NCBI GenBank assembly: GCA_947177645.1
Contig: CAMWVJ010000001.1
Location: 1-17,138, forward strand
Length of the DNA stretch: 17,138 nucleotides
Direction: 5' to 3'
Origin: an uncultured Desulfovibrio sp.
GTDB taxonomy: Bacteria; Desulfobacterota; Desulfovibrionia; Desulfovibrionales; Desulfovibrionaceae
The notes under the pieces are model-generated. The model had not been told where the DNA came from and did no database searches. It worked only from the letters and a program-made list of their open reading frames with translations. A program made the position numbers and the translations under genes. Shown here piece after piece: positions 1-6,658 of the stretch (positions within the stretch are counted from its first letter, which is position 1; each line of letters begins with the position of its first letter).

Positions 1-174
1 GATTCTTCCGGCACCAGCACCCGTCTTCCGCTTCGCTCCAGACGGATCTAAGGAAAATCCGTCAACTGCACACTACAACATAACCTTGCAGAATAATCGG
101 TTGCTGTGGAAAATCCGCGTGTTAAGCATAGCGGACTCCCACCGCAAGGTCGAGCGAAAATACGGGCCATCCGC
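1..174. other. Non-coding stretch downstream of ilvA
   Basis: No gene is supported here; open frames crossing it are antisense shadows of ilvA. It is visibly richer in A and T than the flanking genes. It holds a 10-base direct repeat (GGAAAATCCG at 52-61 and 108-117) and a 6-bp inverted repeat (CCGTCT at 21-26, AGACGG at 40-45, 13-base loop) with no T-run after it. It may contain the upstream region or 3' end of a gene lying left of the window. Confidence 0.5.

Positions 175-187
<13 letters not shown>
157..187 (-). terminator. Weak possible terminator of ilvA
   Basis: Read on the minus strand, an imperfect hairpin (ACG, a four-base bulge, GGCC, loop, GGCC, CGT) spans the ilvA stop codon and is followed by ATTTT. 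The stem is short and bulged and the stop codon sits in the loop, so this is only a candidate. No better intrinsic terminator was seen before the window edge. Confidence 0.25.
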
Positions 188-1764
<1,577 letters not shown>

Positions 1765-1799
1765 GGTGCCTGCCTTTGCCTCTGTGGCGCGTTGGGGTT

Positions 1800-3623
1800 T
1801 CAGTGGCGGAAAAGAGGATGATCCGGCCCAGCTCCCTCGTTGAGCAGGGCCTGGCGGGCGAAGAGGCGCGGCGCGGGCCGCGTTACGCTGTCAAAATCGG
1901 CGTGCGGCTCGAGGCCCGGCACGAGGACGCGCGCCACGGGGATGCCGAGGTCGGCGCGGGTGAGCTCCACAAAAAATATCTCGCGGCCATGCGCGGCAAG
2001 CACGGCTTCGAGCAGGGCAAGGCCGGCTTTCGGCGTGGGGAGGCTCCAGTCGGGCAGGTCCTCGAGCACGCGGGTGCCAAGCCCGGCGAGCCCGGGGCCC
2101 GAGGCCACCCCGTGGGGCGCGGGCGTGGCCCAGGAATAGGGCCAGGGCGTTTCCGTGAGCGCCGAGAGCGCGGCCTGCGCCCCGGAAAGGCCGGCGCCGG
2201 TGGCCGTGGCCACGCGCCCGTCGCGCGCGGTCACGAAGGCGCGGTACACCGGGATGCCGAACTCGCTGGTAATGTCCTGAAATTGCACGCGGATGCCGCG
2301 CGCCGCATAGTCGTCCAAAAGGCCCTGGAGGCGCGGGTCCCGGCTTTGGAGGGTGAAGCAGGCATGGCGGCAGAAGGGCGTGGTGGCGTCGGCGTCGCGC
2401 TCAATGACCTCCATGAGCGCCGCGAAGCGGGCCTCCTCAAGAGTATTTCCCGAGGCGAGGCCCGTGGAGCCCGGGGAGGCGCCGAGCCTGGCTTCGTCCG
2501 CATTGCAGAAGAGGAGGATATTTTGCAGCGGCACCAGTGCTTCGCCGCCGGCAGCCCCGCGCGCCGCGACCCAGTGGAGCGGGGCGTCCATGAGATGATT
2601 GGCGACGGTGCCGGGCAGGAGAGGGCGGAGGGCGGCCCGCGTGAGTTCCGCCGCGGTGGCGCGCCTGAGCGGGAGCGGCGTGCGCCTGCCGAGCACTTCG
2701 CCGTCGCCGTGCGCGCCGCCGGGCCCGAGGGAGGCATAGGCGCTGGCGCGCTCGGCCACTTCCATGACGCAGGAGGCGCGGGCGCCGGCCAGGCTGAGGC
2801 CGCGGCCATAGGCGGTGGCCGTGCCGCGCAGGCTGTGGGCGTGCCGTCCGATGCGCACGGTCACGTCCACCTCCCAGTCGCGCAAGAGCGCGATGGGCGA
2901 GAGCGAGGCCTCGTGGCGCATTTCGAGGCCGGCCAAAACGCCCGCGCGCTCCAGCGTGCTCACGGCGCGCTCATAGGTCGCTTCCGCCGGGGGGCGGCCG
3001 CCTTCGGGCCAATCCTGCGCGGCGAGGCGGGCATGCGCAGCGGCGAGGATGCCGGCCACGTCCGTGCGCGTCACTTCCGCCATGGCGCGGGCCAGCGCGG
3101 GGGCGCCATGCGGCAGTGGGATGTCGCTTTCCTCCAGCCGGGGCAAGGGCCGGTGCCCGGTCATGTTGGCGTGGAAGAGCTCGCCCCAGGCGAGCGCGGC
3201 CTCCCGGTCGTCACTGGCGGCGGCCGCAAGGCGCAGCCCGGAAGCGGCCTCCGCCGGCGCGGCGGCATGGGCGCGCAGGGCGTCGAGGCTGGGGGCGAGC
3301 GCGTCTGCGGCCTCGGGGAAGAGCAGGGCGCATTCGAGCAGCAGCGCCGCGAGCGCCGGCCGGGGCTTCGGCGCGAGGCAGCTTTCGGCGAGGGAGGTCA
3401 GGCGCGCCTTGTCCAGCGCGCCCAGGCGGCGCAAGAGATGCTCGTGGAGAAAGTCGTCGAGGGGTGCGGCTTCAAAGGCGGCCAGCGCCGCGTCCAGCGC
3501 GAGCGGCGTGGCGGGCTCGCAGGAAAAATAGCCCGTGGAGCCGACGGTCTGGGCGTGGGCGTAGGCGTATTCGCGCAGGGGCGCGGTGGCGTCCGTGTCG
3601 GGCGTGGGGGCGTCGGCGGTCAT
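1800..3623 (-). CDS. YcaO-family protein with long N-terminal extension
   Basis: The 607-residue protein has a YcaO core at about 265-590. YcaO domains are ATP-dependent enzymes that activate amide backbones to form azolines, thioamides or macroamidines; E. coli YcaO has been linked to RimO-dependent methylthiolation of ribosomal protein uS12. Visible core motifs are YGRGLSLAGARAS (272-284), MEVAER (287-292), STGLASGNTLEEA (386-398) with LMEVIERD (403-410), ALSALTE (485-491), and IPVARVLVPGLE (561-572). Residues 1-220 are Ala/Leu-rich, probably helical, and match nothing I recognise. There is no C-terminal PxPxP tail as in peptide-modifying TOMM cyclodehydratases, and no TfuA, protease or precursor-peptide gene nearby. 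Compared with E. coli YcaO, GKG reads GRG and the conserved arginine before the ALTE glutamate is serine (S487). The start is the only ATG in the upstream open stretch, but no good Shine-Dalgarno precedes it. It sits 130 bases after rpsI and 35 before ilvA. The substrate is unknown. Confidence 0.85.
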   Translation of the reverse strand: MTADAPTPDTDATAPLREYAYAHAQTVGSTGYFSCEPATPLALDAALAAFEAAPLDDFLHEHLLRRLGALDKARLTSLAESCLAPKPRPALAALLLECALLFPEAADALAPSLDALRAHAAAPAEAASGLRLAAAASDDREAALAWGELFHANMTGHRPLPRLEESDIPLPHGAPALARAMAEVTRTDVAGILAAAHARLAAQDWPEGGRPPAEATYERAVSTLERAGVLAGLEMRHEASLSPIALLRDWEVDVTVRIGRHAHSLRGTATAYGRGLSLAGARASCVMEVAERASAYASLGPGGAHGDGEVLGRRTPLPLRRATAAELTRAALRPLLPGTVANHLMDAPLHWVAARGAAGGEALVPLQNILLFCNADEARLGASPGSTGLASGNTLEEARFAALMEVIERDADATTPFCRHACFTLQSRDPRLQGLLDDYAARGIRVQFQDITSEFGIPVYRAFVTARDGRVATATGAGLSGAQAALSALTETPWPYSWATPAPHGVASGPGLAGLGTRVLEDLPDWSLPTPKAGLALLEAVLAAHGREIFFVELTRADLGIPVARVLVPGLEPHADFDSVTRPAPRLFARQALLNEGAGPDHPLFRH

Positions 3624-3657
3624 GCGGATGCGAAGGCAGATGGGGAGAGGAAGCCGC

Positions 3658-3703
3658 GCGGCCAGCCACCTGTATCCACGAAAGGACGCGGGCGGCTGGC
3701 CGC
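3658..3703. repeat. Perfect 10-bp inverted repeat between rpsI and the YcaO gene
   Basis: GCGGCCAGCC (3658-3667) and GGCTGGCCGC (3694-3703) are exact reverse complements. Two more base pairs (3669-3670 with 3691-3692) follow one mismatch, leaving a loop of about 20 bases. In the minus-strand transcript it forms a hairpin 35 bases before the YcaO start codon. It is not followed by a T-run on either strand, so it does not look like an intrinsic terminator. An mRNA-stabilising or processing hairpin, or an attenuator that tunes expression of the genes behind the ribosomal pair, would fit. Confidence 0.6.
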
Positions 3704-3706
3704 ATA

Positions 3707-3733
3707 CCGGGCCCGGCCGGGGAAAGTGCCCCG
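3707..3733. repeat. Secondary inverted repeats after rpsI
   Basis: A 10-bp palindrome CCGGGCCCGG (3707-3716) is followed directly by a second small hairpin, CGGGG (3718-3722) with CCCCG (3729-3733) around a six-base loop. With the larger repeat at 3658-3703 they make the rpsI-YcaO spacer unusually rich in potential RNA structure. Some of this is expected in GC-rich DNA. Confidence 0.4.
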
Positions 3734-3752
3734 CATGCCGGAAAAACCCGGA

Positions 3753-4145
3753 TCAGCGCTTTGAATACTGGTAGCGGGCGCGGGCGGCGCGCAGGCCGTA
3801 CTTTTTGCGCTCCTTCTTGCGCGCGTCGCGCGTGAGGAAGCCGGCCTTCTTGAGCACCGGGCGCAAGGCCGGGTCAACCAGGAGCAGGGCGCGGGAGATG
3901 CCGTGGCGCACGGCCTCGGCCTGGCCGCTCACGCCGCCGCCGGCCACATTGACGCGCACGTCCACCTTGTCGGCCACCTTGCACAGGGTGAGCGGCTGGC
4001 GGATGATCATCTGGAGGGTCTTGCGCGGGAAATACTCCTCATAGGGACGGCCGTTGACCAGGATGCCGCCCGAACCGGCATAGATGCGGGTGCGGGCCGT
4101 GGCGGTCTTGCGGCGCCCGGTGCCATATTCAAATTTGTCGCTCAT
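3753..4145 (-). CDS. rpsI: 30S ribosomal protein S9 (uS9)
   Basis: Full-length 130-residue uS9 of the small ribosomal subunit. It shows the N-terminal [12 protein letters not shown] (7-18), the [10 protein letters not shown] segment, the glycine run [10 protein letters not shown] around residues 69-78, and the basic tail ending in ARYQYSKR. By family knowledge the extended C-terminal tail, with its invariant final arginine, reaches the P-site tRNA. The start ATG is 12 bases after the rplM stop. Its Shine-Dalgarno AAGGAG shares bases with the rplM TAA stop, so translation is probably coupled to rplM, the usual gene order for this pair. Confidence 0.98.
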   Translation of the reverse strand: MSDKFEYGTGRRKTATARTRIYAGSGGILVNGRPYEEYFPRKTLQMIIRQPLTLCKVADKVDVRVNVAGGGVSGQAEAVRHGISRALLLVDPALRPVLKKAGFLTRDARKKERKKYGLRAARARYQYSKR

Positions 4146-4153
4146 GGCATGCG

Positions 4154-4160
4154 CTCCTTA
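4154..4160 (-). promoter_or_regulatory. rpsI ribosome binding site fused to the rplM stop codon
   Basis: On the minus strand the sequence TAAGGAG contains both the rplM TAA stop and the rpsI AAGGAG Shine-Dalgarno, eight bases before the rpsI ATG. A ribosome finishing rplM ends on the rpsI binding site, which supports translational coupling. The same arrangement recurs at thrC/neuB. Confidence 0.8.
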
Positions 4161-4592
4161 GTAGGGCAGGGTCAGGGGCTGGGGCTTCTGGGCCTTGTAG
4201 GGATGCTCGGGGCCGACGCAGACCTTGAGCTTTTTCAGCATGTGGCGCCCCAGGCGGTTCTTGGGCAGCATGCCGCGCACGGCGAGGGTGATGACCCTCT
4301 TGGGATGAGTGGCCAGCATGTCGGCGAGGCTGGTGGTCTTGAGGCTGCCCACCCAGCCGGAATGGCGGTAATATTTCTTTTCTTCGAGCTTCTTGCCCGT
4401 GACGCGGATCTTCTCGCAGTTGATGACGACGATGAAGTCGCCATTGTCCATGTGCGGGGAATATTCGGGCTTGTACTTGCCGCGCAGGCGGTTGGCTATC
4501 TGGCTCGCAAAGCGGCCGAGCACCTGGTCGGCGGCATCGACCACGAACCACTGGCGGTCGATGTCCTTGGGCGTGAGGGTAAAGGTCTTCAT
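4158..4592 (-). CDS. rplM: 50S ribosomal protein L13 (uL13)
   Basis: 144-residue uL13, an early-assembling large-subunit protein; E. coli L13 is 142 residues. It begins [20 protein letters not shown] and contains [15 protein letters not shown] (25-39), the [12 protein letters not shown] segment, and the signature [12 protein letters not shown] (105-116). An open frame continues upstream to 4748, but the uL13 similarity begins at the ATG at 4592. A good GAGGAG lies eight bases before that ATG, so the upstream part is taken as untranslated leader. It is the first gene of rplM-rpsI, possibly continuing into the YcaO gene and ilvA. The leader is about 130 nt from the predicted promoter, long enough for autogenous control, though no known L13 leader motif could be identified by eye. 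Confidence 0.98.
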   Translation of the reverse strand: MKTFTLTPKDIDRQWFVVDAADQVLGRFASQIANRLRGKYKPEYSPHMDNGDFIVVINCEKIRVTGKKLEEKKYYRHSGWVGSLKTTSLADMLATHPKRVITLAVRGMLPKNRLGRHMLKKLKVCVGPEHPYKAQKPQPLTLPY

Positions 4593-4729
4593 GGGAGAAA
4601 CTCCTCGGTGGATTGCAGCCTTGGGGGCGGCCCTCGCACTGGCGCGGGAAATGTGGCGCCGCCGCCGGGCCAACGGGGAAGACCGGGCGGAGCGAAGATG
4701 CGCGCGCTGCGTGATGCCGCAAGGCGGTC

Positions 4730-4758
4730 TTGATACGCCGGCGCGCATTTCCTGTCAA
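4730..4758 (-). promoter_or_regulatory. Predicted sigma-70 promoter of rplM-rpsI
   Basis: On the minus strand a perfect -35 TTGACA (4758-4753) is followed, after exactly 17 bases, by a -10 TATCAA (4735-4730). Transcription would start near 4723, giving a leader of about 130 nt before rplM. The spacing and consensus -35 make this one of the stronger promoter calls in the window. Confidence 0.65.
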
Positions 4759-4764
4759 GGGGGC

Positions 4765-4782
4765 GCGCCGGCCGGCCGGCGC
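4765..4782. repeat. Perfect 18-bp palindrome between divergent promoters
   Basis: GCGCCGGCCGGCCGGCGC equals its own reverse complement, centred between bases 4773 and 4774. That centre is also the exact midpoint of the two TTGACA boxes at 4753-4758 and 4789-4794. It may be an operator for a dimeric regulator or a supercoil-sensitive element; it could also be a chance GGCC run in GC-rich DNA. Confidence 0.6.
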
Positions 4783-4788
4783 ATCGGC

Positions 4789-4818
4789 TTGACAAGCGCT
4801 TTTTGGCGCGGTTAGGCT
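4789..4818 (+). promoter_or_regulatory. Predicted sigma-70 promoter of bfr
   Basis: A perfect -35 TTGACA (4789-4794) is followed after 18 bases by TAGGCT (4813-4818), a weak -10. Transcription would start near 4825, about 60 bases before the bfr ATG. No A/T-rich Fur-type operator is visible around it, so iron control through a classical Fur box is not supported by the sequence. Confidence 0.5.
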
Positions 4819-4871
4819 CTTTTCGACACGGGCCGGTGCGGCCCGGCGAACGTGAACTTCCTCCAACCCGC

Positions 4872-4877
4872 AAGGAG
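4872..4877 (+). promoter_or_regulatory. bfr ribosome binding site (decides the start)
   Basis: AAGGAG lies seven bases before the ATG at 4885. An in-frame GTG at 4852 would place this Shine-Dalgarno inside the coding sequence, so the ATG at 4885 is preferred. That gives a 179-residue product, the same length I recall for D. desulfuricans bacterioferritin. Confidence 0.85.
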
Positions 4878-4884
4878 CCGGACA

Positions 4885-5424
4885 ATGGCTGTCAAAATGG
4901 ACCCCAACACCAAGAAGGTCATCGACGCCCTGAACAAGGCGCGCAGCATGGAGCTTCAGGCCATCCACCAGTACATGATCCAGCACTACATCCTGAGCGA
5001 GCTCGATTACGGCCAGCTCTGCGCCTATGTGAAGCTCATCTCCGTGGACGAGATGCGCCACGCCCAGCGCTTCGCCGAGCGCATCGACACCCTGGGCGGC
5101 GCGCCGACGTGTGACAAGGCCGGCGGCGTCGTGCAGGGGCAGTCCGTCAAGGAGATCTTCCCCTTTGACATCAATATGGAAGCCAACACCGTCAAGACCT
5201 ACAACGAGCTCGCGGAGATCTGCCACAAGGCGGGCGACAGCACGAGCGCCGGCCTCTTCCATTCCATCATCTCGGAAGAGGACATCCACCTCGCCTACTA
5301 CAAGGAGACCGCCGGCCACATCGCCACCCTGGGCGATGTCTTCCTCGCCAAGTACGTCGCCACCTCCAAGCACACCGGCCCGGTGAAGAGCTTTGTGAAG
5401 GTGATGGAGAAGGAAGACTTCTAG
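4885..5424 (+). CDS. bfr: Bacterioferritin (heme-containing ferritin)
   Basis: 179-residue four-helix ferritin-like protein that oxidises Fe(II) and stores it as a mineral inside a 24-subunit shell in the cytoplasm. All expected di-iron ferroxidase ligands can be placed: E23, E56, H59, E99, E132 and H135. M57 in DEMRHA matches the methionine that binds the inter-subunit heme. Overall sequence and length resemble the D. desulfuricans bacterioferritin, which is known to carry iron-coproporphyrin III instead of protoheme; that this copy does too is inference. In these anaerobes the protein is linked to iron storage and oxygen or peroxide defence. It is a single-gene plus-strand unit, divergent from rplM, with its own promoter and terminator. 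No bacterioferritin-associated ferredoxin or rubredoxin gene adjoins it. Confidence 0.95.
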   Translation: MAVKMDPNTKKVIDALNKARSMELQAIHQYMIQHYILSELDYGQLCAYVKLISVDEMRHAQRFAERIDTLGGAPTCDKAGGVVQGQSVKEIFPFDINMEANTVKTYNELAEICHKAGDSTSAGLFHSIISEEDIHLAYYKETAGHIATLGDVFLAKYVATSKHTGPVKSFVKVMEKEDF

Positions 5425-5447
5425 TTTTTGTAAACAGCCGAATCAAG

Positions 5448-5482
5448 AACGCCGGGCGGCTTGGGGCTGCCCGGCGTTTTTT
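5448..5482 (+). terminator. Intrinsic terminator of bfr
   Basis: AACGCCGGGC (5448-5457) pairs perfectly with GCCCGGCGTT (5469-5478), and the arm runs into six T bases (5477-5482). It starts 24 bases after the bfr stop. On the minus strand the downstream bases (CTTGATT) form only a poor U-tract, so it is at best a weak terminator for the converging Sel1-repeat gene. Confidence 0.9.
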
Positions 5483-5506
5483 GCGTCTTGCGGGATTTTT
5501 CCGCCG

Positions 5507-6658
5507 CTAGGGCTTTTTGGCCTCGCGGCTCTTGGGGGCGTCCTTGCCGCGGGCAGGCGTCTTGGGGGCGGCCTTGGGCGCGCTCTTGACCACCGGCGCG
5601 GCCGCCGCGCTCTGCGCGCGGAGCACGGCCTTGGCATCCGGGTCGCCGTTGCGCGCGGCGAGGCGGTACCAGCGGGTCGCCTCGGTGAGGTTGCGCTCCA
5701 CGCCCGTGCCTTGGTCATACATGAGCCCGAGGCTGAACTGGGCCGCGGCCTCGTTCTGCTCCGCGGCCTTGCGGTACCATTCCACGGCCTTGGCGTAGTC
5801 CTGCGGCACGCCGCGCCCCTGCTCGTACATGAAGCCCAGGTTGTACTGCGCCTCGGGCGAGCCGCGCTCGGCCGCGCGGGTGTACCACTGCACGGCCCGG
5901 GCCGGGTCCTGCGCGAAGCCACGGCCTTCCGCATACATGAAGGCAAGGTTGTTCTGCGCCTTGAGGTGATCCTGCTCCGCCGCCTTGGCGAACCAGTGCG
6001 CGGCCTTGGTGTCGCTCTGGTTGTCGCCCTTGGCGTTGAGGTAGGTCCAGCCGAGGGAATACTGGGCGTCGGCGAGGCCCTGGTTGGCGGCGCGGCCGTA
6101 CCAGTCGAGGGCGGCGTTCTCGTCTTTTTTCACGCCGCGGCCATGGGCGTAGAGATAGCCGAGATTGTACTGCGCCTCGGCGAGCCCCTGCTCCGCGGCC
6201 TTGCGGAACCAGCGCGCCGCCTCGAGATAGTTGCGGCGCGTGCCCTGGCCGCGGGCGAGCGCCGTGGCCCAGGCGTTCTGGGCGCTGATGTCGCCCTTTT
6301 CCGCCGCCTGATTGAAGAGCTGGGCCGCGCGCGCCTCGTTCTTCTTCACGCCCTTGCCCTCGAGGCGGAGCCGCCCGAGCACGTAGAGCGCCTCGGCATT
6401 GCCCGCTTCGGCAAGCGGGGTAAGCAGCCCGATGACCGCGGCATAGTCGCCCTTGTCGAGCGCGGCCTGCGCGGCGGTGAGATCCCTGGCCGCGTCCGGC
6501 ACGGCCTTGGGCGTCGTGGCTGCCTTGGCGGCGGCCAGCGCCGGGGCGGAAGCGAGGACTACGGCGAGAACCAGCGCGAGCGCCAGCAGGGGAAGGAGTT
6601 TCAGGGCCGGCCCGAGAGCCGAGCGCATCCTGTGCCACAGGCGGGGGAGGGTGTTCAT
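5507..6658 (-). CDS. Secreted Sel1-like (TPR-type) repeat protein
   Basis: 383 residues. The N-terminus has basic residues and a long hydrophobic stretch (about 19-42, LLPLLALALVLAVVLASAPA) ending in an ALA-type cleavage motif, so export to the periplasm is predicted. From about residue 86 to 337 there are seven 36-residue Sel1-like repeats with the pattern A-x-Y-x-LG-x-(M/L)Y-x-x-G-x-GV...A-x-x-W(Y/F)-x-x-AA-x-x-G. The tail (about 350-383) is rich in Ala, Lys and Pro and probably disordered. Sel1 repeats form helical solenoids that bind other proteins; known bacterial examples act in envelope and polysaccharide systems, but no specific partner can be named here. Its ATG overlaps the stop of the upstream transferase gene as ATGA, so the two are translationally coupled. 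That makes a role in the same surface-glycan process a reasonable inference. It is the last gene of the thrC-neuB-transferase operon. Confidence 0.9.
   Translation of the reverse strand: MNTLPRLWHRMRSALGPALKLLPLLALALVLAVVLASAPALAAAKAATTPKAVPDAARDLTAAQAALDKGDYAAVIGLLTPLAEAGNAEALYVLGRLRLEGKGVKKNEARAAQLFNQAAEKGDISAQNAWATALARGQGTRRNYLEAARWFRKAAEQGLAEAQYNLGYLYAHGRGVKKDENAALDWYGRAANQGLADAQYSLGWTYLNAKGDNQSDTKAAHWFAKAAEQDHLKAQNNLAFMYAEGRGFAQDPARAVQWYTRAAERGSPEAQYNLGFMYEQGRGVPQDYAKAVEWYRKAAEQNEAAAQFSLGLMYDQGTGVERNLTEATRWYRLAARNGDPDAKAVLRAQSAAAAPVVKSAPKAAPKTPARGKDAPKSREAKKP

Noticed and set aside
1..16. Possible tRNA 3' end (GATTC followed by GGCACCA)
   Set aside because: When CCA is set at positions 74-76 the invariant C61 would be G, and when GATTC is aligned as the T-loop the CCA is out of place. 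No geometry fits.
3658..3703. Hairpin after rpsI as an intrinsic terminator
   Set aside because: No T-run follows on either strand, so it was kept only as an inverted repeat of unknown role.
1776..3764. A 662-codon plus-strand open frame
   Set aside because: Antisense to the YcaO gene, with Arg/Gly-rich composition and no domain. The YcaO frame has clear family motifs.
4593..4748. N-terminal extension of rplM in the same open frame
   Set aside because: uL13 similarity begins at the ATG at 4592 with a good ribosome site, and the predicted -10 box lies inside the extension, so it is leader.
4129..5373. A 414-codon minus-strand frame across rplM and bfr
   Set aside because: It overlaps the rplM/rpsI junction in another frame and is antisense to bfr. 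Its translation is a shadow without motifs.
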